Assembly: GCF_023343835.1 (NCBI RefSeq)
Contig: NC_064437.1
Location: 24,155,001 to 24,219,000 of the forward strand
Length of the DNA: 64,000 nt
From: Lagopus muta
Taxonomy: Eukaryota; Chordata; Aves; Galliformes; Phasianidae
Direction of reading: 5' to 3'
Shown: piece after piece, positions 25,150-36,290 of the stretch
How the letters are laid out: each line of letters opens with the position of its first letter
How positions within the stretch are numbered: position 1 is the first letter of the stretch
Notes under the pieces: generated by a model
Told to the model about the DNA's origin: nothing
Seen by the model: only the letters and a program-made list of their open reading frames with translations
The model's database searches: none
Position numbers and translations under genes: made by a program

Positions 25150-25450
25150 AGAGAGGGGGGGGTTGGTGTGTGAGCCCCCAGCTCGGCAGCGGCTTGTGGC
25201 CGCGGCCCTGCCCCATCTGCCCGCACGGCAGCGCTGCGGGGAGCTAATGAGAAGCAAGGTGAGAGGCAGGAGACGCGCTGACAACTCTCTGGCTCCGCAA
25301 GCTGCGGACGGCAGAAGGACGGCATCTGCCCCCCCACATCCCCCGCCCCGCCACCCCTGCCGGCATCTCCAGCCTCATAATGAGGTTATTACCGGCCCGC
25401 TGCTTGACGGCCGGCACCAGCATCCCTCGTCCTCGCCCCTATTCCCACTT
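25150..25450. promoter_or_regulatory. CpG-rich intergenic patch
   Basis: The G/C content and CpG count are far above the surroundings (CGGCAGCGGC, GGCCGCGGCC, GACGCGCTG, CCGGCCCGC), and TAAT-bearing cores are embedded (GGAGCTAATGAG, CTCATAATGAGGTTATTACC). A GAAGCAAG|GTGAGA sequence at about 25.25 kb could act as a splice donor. It may be a regulatory element or an unannotated noncoding RNA promoter; nothing coding is recognised. Confidence 0.35.
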
Positions 25451-25920
25451 GTGGCTGTGGGATGGAAAGGTTCTCCCTACCCTTGCTTTTGGCACGGGGG
25501 TGTGATGGCTCTGACCTTGCTGGTAGAGGAGACAGTACTCATGCGTGCTGCCCTGTCCATTGCCTTCGTTATCTTGTGAGTGCTCCTGGCTGGGTTTGGT
25601 GGTGGGAGAGGTCTCAGAGATAATTAAGTTCCTACAAGTTCGGTGATAATAGACAGGAGCTGGAGAGAGGCAGGAGGGCTCAAACTGGAGAGCTCATGCC
25701 TGCTCATTCTGCAGGCAGGGCTTACTCTGAACACGGGAGATGGTGCTGAGCTGGGTGGGTGGCTGCTTGGGAAAGAATGGGGTCTCTTAAGGATGAAGAG
25801 TCTGGTCTGTGCTCACAGCCTGCAGTGCAGGATTGCTGCTGCAGGGCACCAGGGGCACGTTTGGAGGGACAAAGCGCAACCACTGTTTGCCGTGGTTGCC
25901 CTGGGGTGTCCGTTCCCTGT

Positions 25921-26075
25921 GAGCAGGTTGCCAGGAGAGGTGGTGGATGCCTGGTCTGTGCAAGCATTCAAGGTCAGGCTGGCTGGGGCTCTGAGCTGTA
26001 GGTGTCCCTGTTCATTGCAGGGGAGTTGGACCAGCTGGCCTTTAAGAGTCCCTTCCAACTCAAACAATTCTATGC
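25921..26075 (+). repeat. CR1 LINE 3' fragment
   Basis: It reads TTGCCAGGAGAGGTGGTGGA, GGAGTTGGACCAGCTGGCCT, TTAAGAGTCCCTTCCAACTC and CAATTCTATG. Confidence 0.85.
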
Positions 26076-26444
26076 AGTGCTGCCCATAGCAGTGCAGGCA
26101 CTGTGCTGCTCGTGTGCTGGGTTTTGTCCCTTCCACCATTACTATGCTAACTTGGAGCCAAAGGAAGAAACAATGCTGGCACTAACCTGGCACTGCGCAG
26201 CTCAAGGCAGCTCGCCCTTCTCCACCCCAATGCAAGGATTGGAAAGGGACATGGGAGCAAAGCTGCCTCATCCCTAATTAATGACCCGAGTGGGGTGGGT
26301 GCAGAGACCCAGGGTCTGTCCCCGTGTGGGTGTCCGCAACACGGCTCTGTTCCTTTGGCTGCATCATCCCTGCAGAGTGTTGGGTGACTGCAGCAGGGCC
26401 CCGTGCAGCTGAGTGGTTGCATCTAGTGGTTGGTAGCCCAGCCA

Positions 26445-26506
26445 CGGCAGGGGTTGGAGCTCGGTAGGTGATCTTTAAGGTCCATTCCACCGAATCCTAT
26501 GATCTC
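26445..26506 (+). repeat. Diverged CR1 LINE 3' end
   Basis: GGTTGGAGCTCGGTAGGTGA, TCTTTAAGGTCCATTCCACC and TCCTATGATCTC correspond to the last part of CR1, more diverged than most copies here. Confidence 0.65.
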
Positions 26507-27829
26507 TGCTCTGTCTCAGGTCGTCGCTGCGATGAGCCCGAGTCCTTCCTCTCTGCGGGCCGGGCTCTCCCTCTGCTGGCGGAGCCCCGAACGGCAGGGA
26601 TAGGGGCGCAGGGGTCAGGCTGCCCGGTGGCAAACTTTGCCTAACCCAACAGTCAAAGGAGGGAGATCCCAATGCCATCCACTTTCCAGCCTGATTCTTC
26701 CCTGCGATGGGTTTTGCACGGATTGCTCTGAATTTGGCACCTCTGGTTTTAGCCTCCCACGTATGATCCTTTCCCTCTATTGCACTGTGTGTTGCTGTTA
26801 AGAAAAGCCCAGACGTTTCTGCAGCTGAAGGTGCTGCAGAGGGCTGTAGCTCTAAGAAAACACTCCAGTTTAAAACTAGGAGCTATTTCCAACTGGGGCT
26901 TTTCATTAGACAAAATGTCTGTTCAAGGTTTGTGGTCTTGAAACCGTAGGATAGAGAAGATAATCATGTCCCAATCCAAGGAGAGAGGGGAGATGATGTA
27001 TGTCCCTACACTTTTCCCCATCCAAAATGGTTGTGCAGCCTCAGAGCAAGATCGATTCTACAGAAATGCATGGGACACCTCACCCTGGTGGCAGGACCTG
27101 AAGGGGTGGCACAGAGCCCAGCACCATGTTGCAATGGGAACCCTTATGGAATGATACCAAAACAACACAAAAATAGCAATGGCAGGTGGGATTTTTTCCT
27201 CTTTCAGATATTCTATGGAGGTTCATCTCTTCTGCTCTACACTTTGGGAGAAAAGTCCCTGCAGAATGACAAAGGCTCATCAATGCTGCAGAACGGTTTG
27301 GTCCTTTCTGGAATAAATCTGGTTGTTTGCTGAAGTGGGGTTGGGAGTTGGGTGTGACATGGGGTAAGGAAAGTTTCTGCAAATGTCTGTCTCTTAATTA
27401 ATATTAATACCTCTCCAGCTTTTTATCTTTGCTTTAAATAAAAGAAATCCAGCCATGGCAGAGTTCCCACCGCATTAAGAAACTCACTAAAGCTCAGTGA
27501 TGGATGCTTCTGGAGATGGCTCTCATTAATGTCTAATCCTTCCCATCAGCCCCACTTGTCCCTGACACTTTGAGCTCGTTAACCATTTTTGCAGCATGTT
27601 TCACGGGGGTTTGAGTTGTACTGGTTTGGGTTTCAAACAGGAAAGGCGTGGAATAGAGTCTCTGGTTTGGGTGGGATGAGTAGCTCCATCCATCTAGCCA
27701 TCCCAGGTCACTGAAAGAGGCTCATCCACATGAGCCAGCACAGCATGAAGGAGCTTTAGGGGATGAGTAGTTCCTGGTCCTCCTGGAGGAGGAAGAGGAC
27801 CCAAAACTGGGACAGATATACTTAGAGGG

Positions 27830-27965
27830 CAGCCAGCCACTGGAATGGCCAGCCCATCCTTGGAGGTGTGGCCGTGGTACTAAGGGCCATGGGTTGGTGA
27901 TGGGGGACTCTGTAGGTTGGGCTGATGGCTGGATGCGGTGAACTTGAAAGGCTTTCCTAAGCTAG
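27830..27965 (+). repeat. Diverged CR1 LINE fragment
   Basis: CCACTGGAATGGCCAGCCCA, ACTAAGGGCCATGGGTTGGT and GGGGACTCTGTAGGTTGGGC follow the CR1 order. It lies head-to-tail with the next copy. Confidence 0.6.
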
Positions 27966-28009
27966 ATGGGACTTAGAGCTCCTTACCCAGGGATGAGGTG
28001 CAGCCACTC

Positions 28010-28132
28010 TGCTTGGAAGTGCTCAAAGGAAAAGCAGATGCCGTGCTGAGTGATGTGGTCTGAGTGGTCACAGGTGTGGCTTGGTGTTTGAACTAGGTGA
28101 TCTTAGAGGTCTTTCCAGCCTTGATGATGCTG
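28010..28132 (+). repeat. CR1 LINE 3' fragment
   Basis: CTTGGAAGTGCTCAAAGGAA, TGAGTGATGTGGTCTGAGTG, TAGGTGATCTTAGAGGTCTT and CCAGCCTTGATGATGCTGTG match the CR1 tail. Confidence 0.75.
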
Positions 28133-30373
28133 TGCTCCCATGTCTTAGCTGCATACATCTGTGTTTGCAATGAGAGCGTTGGGCTTAAGCACATCTCGTG
28201 GCCCAATCTTGTGTTGAGGCTTCGAAGTAGGTGGATGGGAAGTGTTACGGAGTAAATAAGCAAAGCCCTTCCTTTATGTGCAGCCGCTTCTGTCTACTTT
28301 CCACTAGAGGCTGCTGGAGCCACACACAACAGTGCCACATCCCAGCCCCAAAGCAGTGTCGGTACCAGCACTCAGCCTGCCATGGAAGCCCCCTCTTTGT
28401 GGTCCATCCTCCCCTGAGCTGAATGTAAACCCTGTATTTTGGGGTATTTTGTGAGCAGAGAACAAAACCCCTTCTGCTGCTCACACAGCTCTTCAGCCCC
28501 GAGGATGGATGTCTGCAGTGCTGGGGGAAGAGTAAACTGCTTTCAGCTGCTTGTTCTCACAAAAGAGGAATTGGGTGGGAGTTTAGTGGTTTAAGGGTGT
28601 GTTTGCTGGAAATAATGTGATTTTTTTTATTATTATTTTTTTGAGAGGAAGGAGTGTATTGTACAGGGCAGCCACTGGTGGGGAGTTGCAATAACCTTGC
28701 AAAGTGAGGAGAGAAACAAGGTCAGGAGGAGAAGGGATTATCTGCCTTCCCTGCTCCCAAAGGTATTGGAGCCCTGACTTTTAATAATAGCGAGGAAAGA
28801 GGCAGACTTTGTGCTTACCCAGAGGAAAAGGCCCACGTAGCACAAAGTGTAAAGTAGAAAAAAAGCTCTTCTTATCTCACTTCACCTTCCCCATGCAGGC
28901 AGCCATGGCAGGGGATGCAGTTTCTGCCCCACGCCTGCCCAGGGCCTGCAGCTGTGGGTCAGATTCCACATGGTGCTGGGGATACCTTGTGGCACCATCC
29001 TGGCTGGCGATGGGGACCAAGGCATTGACACAGCTATGAGGGGTTGGCCGTTGGGGCAGAGGTAGAGTTGGGGCCACCGTGGTGACCAGGATTTGTATGG
29101 GATCAGCAACTGTGTCCCCAAATGGACTAGGATGGAGCTGGAGGGGCTCCTGCCATGTTATCTTCTTCACTCAGGTCTTCTGGTCACCAAGTATCAGTCC
29201 TGTAAGGTCTGACCAATGCCAGCAGCCACCTTGGTGAACCGGGCAGGAGGAGGGCAATGGGTTGAGTGAAATGAGCTTTTTTTGTGGCATGTACTCATGG
29301 CTGCCTGCTTATGACACCTTTCTAGGTTCCATTCCTCTGCAGGGCTAAGCCTTGAAACAACGCTCAGATACTCTCCAAAAGGAGCTGTTGATTTCCCCAG
29401 CCATTCTCTATGGAGTGGGTGGTGTTGGAGGGCAGTGGAGCTCTCTCTGCCCGGTGGGATGCCAGGGAGCTTTGACAGATGGGAGACTGTTAATATTGAA
29501 CACATCATTACGCTGGCCACAGCCTCAATTCCTTCTGCAGCAATGTGTAAGGAGGGCATCAATATTAAGGTGAGTTACTAAATGTATCCTAAAGGTGAAC
29601 TGAAAGGCATTTCAGAGGCTCCCATCCTGGTTTCGGAATGGTTTTGAGTGGTGGCTGCAGGCAGTGGGGCTGGAAAACTGGTTTGGGTACTGGGGTGAAG
29701 CTGGGGATCTGACTGCTCCCAGTGGGAATGTTGAGTTTTCTTTTTTGATGAAGGAAAGGAAATAATTTCTCTCTATCAAAAATGAATGAAAACTTGAAAA
29801 ATCTCGAGCAGGTTTATTTATTACCTCATCTATTAAAATAGCCACGTATCTATTCAAGTGTGGGGGCTGCGATTTATTTTACCTTTTCCATGAGTCACAG
29901 AACATCTTTTTTTTTTATTATTATTTTTTTATTTTTTTTATTTTTCCCCCAAGGGAATAATATTGCTGAGCTTCTCCCAAGGGGAAACCATGCTGGAGGG
30001 CAATGCCTTCCATGGGGCAATCAGCTAGGGCTGGTCCAAGGACACCAGCAGACCCTGCACTGAAGCTGTCTGCTAGCGCTATGTTCTCAAATATTGTCCC
30101 ACCAACACTGTTCTCCATCTTTCCCCTGTTTGGCTGCACAAATTTAGGCGTTTGTGCCTGGATTTCTCTATTTTTGCACAAGAGAGCACTATGTGCTGGA
30201 TCTTTGTTGCCAAACTCATGCTATGCATACACTGGGCCCAGCGTGAGGGCTGATGGATTTGTGCTGGAACAGCCACACTTACCTGTTCTTACACCAGTTG
30301 CCAAAATAATCCAAGCCCATGAGTAGAACCCCCCCCTCGTTTTTGTTGGGTGAGACACAGACAGATTTAGAGT

Positions 30374-30427
30374 AATAGAATCATTACGGTTGGAAAGGAC
30401 CTCTAATATCACTAAGTCCAACCGTCA
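30374..30427 (-). repeat. CR1 LINE 3' end, minus strand
   Basis: The plus-strand text AATAGAATCATTACGGTTGG, AAAGGACCTCTAATATCACT and AAGTCCAACC is the reverse complement of the CR1 tail. Confidence 0.85.
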
Positions 30428-30689
30428 TTTACTGCATACAACATCTTATTTACAAGTTACCCATAATACTGCAATTACTATTTGCTGGATTGGACGTTAT
30501 TGCATATTGTTATGGCTTTTTCTAAGGATAGCAAGCACCAGTTCTGAGCTGTGAGCACGGAGCCTTTTCTCATAACACGGGGCTGCCTTTGACTTTTTGC
30601 TGTGTTTTTTTCTCAGTGTGGCTCACGCCAGGAACAGCTTCAGCTGAACCCCCAAGAGACCTTTTCCCTTGGGAGCCCCTTGCCAGCTC

Positions 30690-30800
30690 CCACACCGCAC
30701 CCGAGAAAAAGCTTTATTTATACTCATTTAGCTGCTTGCCTTTTACATAATTGCAATCATTAACCTTCTCGCTTAATGAAGAACATGCCCAGGGGCTGGT
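30690..30800. promoter_or_regulatory. Candidate intergenic conserved element
   Basis: TTTATTTATACTCATTTAGC, ACATAATTGCAATCATTAAC and CGCTTAATGAAG form a compact repeat-free AT-rich block in G/C-rich surroundings. A second block at 31.04-31.14 kb has TATTTAGCCCGTTATGAATA and TGATTCACATAGAC. Confidence 0.3.
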
Positions 30801-31436
30801 GGACCCCTCCTGGGCCGCGCTGTGGGTTCCTGCCCATTGCAATGAGTAGGCCAGCTGAGACATGCTTGGGAGGTGGCCTCAGGAGTGGGGCCCCAAACCT
30901 GCTCCGCATCCCAGTGCTGCCAGCAATGGGACTTTGCCTCACGGTGCCCATGGGGACGGCGGGGCTGGCTCTGGCATATCGTCTTGGCAGAGAAGTCATC
31001 CGCGCTGACCACGGGGAGGGCTTTTTGCCCGCCAGGTCCCACTTTGCTCCCCTATATTTAGCCCGTTATGAATATGGAATAGCATTGAAAATGATTCACA
31101 TAGACATCCCTCTGTCCAGCCGAATAACGTCAACGCTGGTCGCAGGGAAGGCAGCGCTTGCCCTGACAGAGGCCCCCGTGCTGGGCAACACAAAGCCGCA
31201 CTGGTGGCTGTGCAGAGCCCACCCCTGGGATGCTTGGGGTGCCATGGGGACCCAAGGGGCACAAGCACTCTGACTGTTGTCCAAGGTCCCAGCTGGCTGG
31301 GGCAGGACCTGAACGGAGCTCAGCTGTGCGCCCATCTCTGGGGGCAAGGCCATCCGTGGCCGCACACTGCGTTGTGTGGAGATGTGGAGCTCAAGCTTTA
31401 AACCTATGTATTGCCCATGGGTGTACTGAGTTGGGC

Positions 31437-31507
31437 AAGATGGTCTGTGGTTGGATCTGGTGATCTCAGTGGTTTTTTTCCAACCCGAATGACTCTGTAA
31501 TTCTATG
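31437..31507 (+). repeat. CR1 LINE 3' end
   Basis: AAGATGGTCTGTGGTTGGAT, CTGGTGATCTCAGTGG and CCAACCCGAATGACTCTGTA with a final ATTCTATG form a CR1 tail. Confidence 0.8.
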
Positions 31508-31637
31508 CTCACCATAGTGCTTGGCTGGGGAGCTCATATCTCGCCCAACAGCGTTTGAGTGCCTTCTGTCCACATTCTCCTGCCCCTGTTGCCTGTGGGG
31601 TTGGGGCATCCCACTGGCTAGGGATTCTGTCCCCAGG

Positions 31638-31798
31638 AATCATCAAATCATTAAGGTTGGAAAGATCACTAAGGTCATCTAGTCCAACCATCAGCCTGTT
31701 CCCCACTGTGTCCCTCAGTGCCACTTCTTTATTGTTCTTGAATGCCTCCAGGGATGGCGACTCCACCACTTACCTGAGAGGTATTCTTCCTTGGGACA
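31638..31798 (-). repeat. CR1 LINE 3' fragment, minus strand
   Basis: The plus-strand text AATCATTAAGGTTGGAAAGA, TCTAGTCCAACCATCAGCCT, CTGTGTCCCTCAGTGCCACT and CCAGGGATGGCGACTCCACC is an inverted CR1 tail about 130 bases from the plus-strand copy at 31.44 kb. Confidence 0.9.
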
Positions 31799-32689
31799 GT
31801 CCCCAGTGGGAGCTTGGTAGCACTGGGACCATTACTGTAGCTTGGTGTCCCCATGCTCCCAGCAGAGACAGGCAACATTGACAAGGGTCATCAGCTTGGG
31901 ACAGATGGCCAAGCATTTGATATGGCTTGGTAGTACTGCTTCCATTGTTGCCCTGTTCCAAAGCCAGGCAGAGTGGAGGGTGAGTCCTGCCCCTAGCAGA
32001 GACCCGCAGCCCCTCCAGCTCCATTTTGTTGCAAGGGGATTTGAAAAGCATTTGTGCAAAAGCTTTTGGGCATTGCAGGAAAGAGGGAAGCAGCTTTATC
32101 TGAGCCGTTAATGAAATGTCATTTGTGATTCACATCCACGGGCATCACGTGGTGACAGCCCCCAGTTGTGCCAGCTCGGGGGGGGCCTTTTATGGGTGGG
32201 GGGAAAGGTTTTGCAGCACTGTGATGCAGCAGGGGCCAGAGTAGCCCTTCTACTCCCTCTGTGCTGAAAGCAGCTCCTGCCCTGACGGTGACTCTGCCCA
32301 TGGTGATAGGGGTGTGGTTTTTCTATCCCCTCTTCCTTTGCCTGTGCTGGAGGTCGAGGCAGAGGACGGACCACCCCAAACCTTCCTGTGCAAGAGGAGC
32401 GCAGCCAGCCTGCAAAATTTGCACCTCTGCAAGGCGAGAGCTCTGGCTCTCATTTGCATTTTTAATTAGCTGGGATCTGCAAGCACCTCTGGGCTTCCTG
32501 CCCTTGCCAGGGTGCTTGTGAATAGGGTTGACTTTGTGGAGATGGAACATTTCAGGGGCCCGTGGGGACCTGAGAACATGGAGATAACTTCCAACACCCA
32601 GGACAAGGTGTGTGGACCATCATTTGTCATCCTTGTGCCCATCGGGCTCCTTCCTCCCACCCCTCCTCCTCCATCTCACCCCTGTATCA

Positions 32690-32770
32690 GCTCTGACGCT
32701 TTATTATCCCACTCCTGTGTCCCTCTAAAGCCATTAAAGCTCAATCTCATTAGCAATAATTAACGGGTAT
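32690..32770. promoter_or_regulatory. Candidate intergenic element with homeodomain cores
   Basis: CTTTATTATCCC, GCCATTAAAGC and CATTAGCAATAATTAACGGG occur within 80 bases with no repeat signature. Confidence 0.25.
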
Positions 32771-33029
32771 AGCACACATTCCCAGTGGATCTCCCTGCAG
32801 GTTGGGTTGCTCTGTTTGTCCCAGCCTTCGTGTCCCCCAAGGAGGGCAGTGCCATCCCTATGCCCCATCCCCATTGTGCCACCACTGTCCCCTGCTCACT
32901 CGGGGCTCTGCCTGCAGCTCCTGTGAAATATTTCCCTACAAAGCAGAATTACCCCAAAGAGTGATGGGCTGGCAGGAGAGACCCACTCCCGTTGATGGAG
33001 GCCGTAAGTTACAGACTCCCTGTGAACTG

Positions 33030-33170
33030 GAGAAAACATAACAATCACCTTTTATAGGCGAAACTTCCCGCAATATATTAAATTCTCCAGCAAACAGACA
33101 CGGGCTTTACGGCCAACTATAACTTTAATGCCTCCCAACCACTCGGATATTTTGGAGGGGTTATGGATAA
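33030..33170. promoter_or_regulatory. Candidate conserved element near the PBX1 3' end
   Basis: GCGAAACTTCCCGCAATATA, TTAAATTCTCCAGC, CTTTACGGCCAACTATAACT and TTAATGCC, with retained CpGs, suggest constraint. Confidence 0.3.
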
Positions 33171-33419
33171 CCGGGAGTGCTGCACCTTGCCCTGTGCCAG
33201 GAGATGGCTGGGATGAGGATGGGGACATTCACCAGCATGAATTCACCATGCCACCCCCAGCCCAGGCTTTTTAGGGCCATTTCCTCGGTGGAGCCCACTG
33301 AGACCTGGCATTTCTGCGCTGGGAGCCGGGATGAGCAGTTATTAGAAGGAAACAGCTGGGAGCAAGATGATATTTAAACTGGTATTAGGAGAGCACCGTT
33401 GTAGGGAGATAATGCCTGG

Positions 33420-33570
33420 GGCGGTTTTGCAGCACCGGTGCCAAGGGGCTGCTGCAGCCAGCGATACAGTTAATTTGCAGCCGGAGCTGGAGGCTGGCCT
33501 GCACTGATATTGCTGTGTTATTTAGAAGAGAAAGGTCAGGCCGGAGATTGAATAATCATTGACAAGAAAC
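33420..33570. promoter_or_regulatory. Candidate element with PBX/HOX-like site
   Basis: A repeat-free block includes ACAGTTAATTTGCAG, CACTGATATTGCTGTG and GATTGAATAATCATTGACAA (33546-33565). The last one holds overlapping PBX- and HOX-like half sites. It lies between the minisatellite and the block at 33.03-33.17 kb. Confidence 0.3.
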
Positions 33571-33640
33571 CCACAGGGGAGCGCAGGCAGTGACGCCAGG
33601 AGAGCTCGGGCATCCTTGTGCTGGTAGGGATTTTGGCTGA

Positions 33641-33840
33641 CATCCTGCATCCCGTATTGCACGTTGCACACCCTGCATCCTGCGGCCCACAGCCCATATC
33701 CCTCGCAGTGCATCCATCCTGCATCCCATACTGCAAATCCTGCATCCCGTGTCCTGCAGCTCGCATCCCATCCTGCATCCCGTATCCCATATCTTATCCT
33801 GCGTCCCACATCCTGCATCCCACCCTGCTTCCCAAATCCC
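33641..33840 (+). repeat. CATCCTG/CATCCC minisatellite
   Basis: About 200 bases are built from imperfect units such as CATCCTGCATCCCGTAT, CATCCTGCATCCCATACTG and CATCCTGCATCCCACC, with repeat period about 10-17 bases. It creates chance Cys/Met/Gly-rich minus-strand frames. The spacing is irregular and there is no fixed repeat plus unique spacer, so it is not CRISPR-like. Confidence 0.85.
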
Positions 33841-34113
33841 ACCAGCCCTGCTCTGGAACGCCTGGCACTGGGAAATCACAGCCCCTGGGGGTCACACTGA
33901 GCCCCCCCCTCAGCCATCAGCACCAGTGCAGGGCTGCCAAAAGCCCCTGCCCTGGGTCAGAGCTGTCCTTAGCAGGCATGAGGATGGGGCTGTACCTCAC
34001 TCTGGGCACCCAAATCTCTTCCCTCCAGCTCCCACTTTCCACTCCCAAAAAATACACCAGGAATGGTTTAAAGATTTTTTTTTTTTTTTTTTTTTTTGCA
34101 ACAAAAGAAACTA

Positions 34114-34119
34114 TTTATT
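34114..34119 (-). terminator. PBX1: PBX1 distal poly(A) signal AATAAA
   Basis: In the mRNA sense the end reads CCAAATAAATAGTTTC, then about 14 bases to TTGTTGC, then a genomic A tract. The canonical hexamer sits 15-20 bases before the likely cleavage point. The genomic A tract immediately after it could cause internal priming, so the exact cleavage site is uncertain. Confidence 0.6.
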
Positions 34120-34281
34120 TGGAATATGCATTACCAGTACAAATCAGGAAACTGTAAAACCTACACCTTGTTAGTATCGTCATAGAACATAAAAGTCTCA
34201 ATTGGGATCAGAAAGACAGAGGCCTTTTTCTTTACAGAAGCAGAAAAGCTTAAAGTTTCAAAACCAGGTCGGAACAGAGTC

Positions 34282-34297
34282 TTTTTTTTTTTTTCTT

Positions 34298-34329
<32 letters not shown>

Positions 34330-34391
34330 CCTTTAATATTTGGAATCCATTAAGAAAAGAGGGGAAAAAAAAAAAAAAAAAAAAAAAAAAA
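34282..34391. repeat. Long T tract facing long A tract
   Basis: A nearly pure T run (34282-34329, broken by a few C) is followed, 35 bases later, by a pure A run (34365-34391). The two could pair as a hairpin in DNA or in the PBX1 3'UTR RNA. Run lengths in an assembly are unreliable. Confidence 0.8.
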
Positions 34392-34532
34392 GATGGGGGA
34401 AAAAAAAAGAGAAAAGAAAAGCAACTCAGAACAACGGCATCGTCTTTACAAGGGAAGAAAGGGCTCTGCAAGGAGAACAAAAAAAGCAAACCAACAAAAC
34501 CAACCCCCCAGGCAACATCTGATTTACATCAT

Positions 34533-34535
<3 letters not shown>

Positions 34536-34564
<29 letters not shown>
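34536..34564. repeat. (AAT)n microsatellite
   Basis: About nine AAT units on the plus strand; in PBX1 mRNA sense this is an (ATT)n run near the 3' end. Confidence 0.9.
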
Positions 34565-35609
34565 AGGTGTATGAAAACAGAAGGACTCCTGGAAACCTTG
34601 GGAGTAAAAAGAACGCCCCGAAACCTAAACCGTTCGGTGATGTGAGAAGCTCAGGTGTTTTGGGGGGGCCGAGTGGGGAAAACCATCTTTGAAGAAGAGA
34701 TTTCTTCTCCATGAGCCCCATCTGCAGCCATGCAATGATGGGAGACTGATGAGGGTGCTTTGGCTGCATCCCCTCCTTCATCCCTTGCTCCTTCCCAGGG
34801 CCCTGCGGCTTGGTGACGCCTGTAAGATCCATCCTCACCCAACACTCAAGGTGGATGGAGGCCATGGGGGTTGGCACCTCCATTGCTTCCCATCCCTTAA
34901 TCTTGGGTCGAGTTGGGTCAACCGGTGCCTCCAAGATTGGCTCTGGAGTAGATGCATGGAGTGACGGCGAGGGAAGGATGTAGGGCAGAGAATAAGGGCA
35001 CTGAAGCCCACAGTTCAAGCCTGGGGGAGAATTCATGGCTTCCTATCCCTTCTGTACAGCTCAACACTGCACATCACCCTAAGGCATCGGAACTGCAGGC
35101 TCAGAGCTGTGTCCTCACTTCCCATTGGGGCATCTACTCCCCAAACCCCAAAGCGGTTGCCAAAAGCTCTTGGGTGGCCAAACAGGTGGAGAACCCATGG
35201 AGAAGAGAAGGACCCCCCCCTGCACACCCCTCCCCAAACCACCTCCAGCACTTCTCACATCATTTGGATCCCAGCTCTGAAGCCAAAAGGAGGGGAAAGC
35301 TGCAAGGCCATCATCTCAGACAGGTCAAAAGAAAGTCATCATCAAAGACCCCCCCCACCCCCCCCAGATAACGCCAAAGGAAAAATAAAAGCCAAAATTC
35401 TTTTTAAAAAAAGGAATTTCTGGGTCTCAACGTTAAGAAACATAAAGTATTAGAATGTACCTATTAATGCTCACTATTCCAACCATCTTTTTTTTTTTCC
35501 TTTAAAGTTTTACAAAATGAATTACCGTCACTTTTTTTAAACATTGTGTAATAAGAAATGAGTGTGCACAACTCTACACTTTTCTAGCATTCTGGAACTA
35601 ATTCACAAA

Positions 35610-36290
35610 TGCGAGAAAACTAAAAAAAGAAAAAAAAAAAGAGAAAAAAAAGAAAAAAAAAGGGAAAAACAAACAAAACAAAACAAAACAAAAGAAGATG
35701 AATGTAGGTAGTCTGATGTTATAAACTATACAGGAATGAAGCGCTTGTTGCCACAGGAAGAGCAGGGATGGACCTTCCCCTGCTCCACTTTGCGTGCTAA
35801 AAGGGCCATTTTTTATTCTTTTATTATAAACACTATTAAATTCAGACTGCGTTTTTGGTTCTGGTTTTTTTTTTTTTGTTTTTTTTTTCTTTTTTTTTTT
35901 TTTTCCTTTATCTGAATATACAAGAACATTCATTATCAAATGTTCGTTATCATCAATACTACAAAGAACGAGACACAAATCGCAAGAAACAATGGAAAAT
36001 GTTAATAAAGCTGAAAGAATCGTCGAGTTTTGTTGTTTATTTTTTTTCCCGTGGGTTTTCTGTTTTTTTTTTTCATTTTTATTATTTTTTTTCCGGGTTT
36101 CTGCAGTGTTTTGTTTGTTGGGTTTTTGTGTGTGTGTGGTTTTTGTTTGTTTGTTTCGTTTTTTGTTTTTTGTTTTTTGTGGGGGTTTTTCTTTTTTGGT
36201 ATCGAAGTCAGGTTTTTTGTTTTTTTTTTTTTGTTTTTTTTTTTTTTCTGGGCAGAGAAAAGAAAAAAAAAAAATTAAAAATAATTAAAA
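35610..36290. repeat. Homopolymer-rich block in PBX1 3'UTR
   Basis: It comprises A-rich 35.62-35.69 kb with an (AAAAC)n run, T-rich 35.86-35.91 kb, T/G-rich 36.03-36.25 kb and an A tract at 36.26-36.29 kb. Translated, these give lysine- or phenylalanine-rich frames of no coding meaning. Confidence 0.8.

Larger units (their letters stand above)
13201..34097. other. LMX1A-PBX1 intergenic interval
   Basis: About 21 kb separates the two convergent transcripts. I see no coding gene: the frames present lack domains and splice structure. It contains CR1 fragments at about 13.3, 17.9, 19.4, 22.6, 25.9, 26.4, 27.8, 28.0, 30.4, 31.4 and 31.6 kb, a CpG-rich patch at 25.15-25.45 kb, a CATCCTG-type minisatellite at 33.64 kb, and several TAAT-rich candidate regulatory stretches. 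The block about 14.96-15.9 kb has no simple repeat character and may be an old unrecognised element. Confidence 0.7.

Noticed and set aside
33641-33840. Possible CRISPR-like or telomeric array
   Set aside because: Units are irregular in length with no unique spacers, the motif is not TTAGGG, and the genome is vertebrate.
36003-36008. Plus-strand AATAAA as a distal LMX1A poly(A) site
   Set aside because: It lies 24 kb past the LMX1A stop inside the PBX1 3'UTR, with no evidence of read-through.
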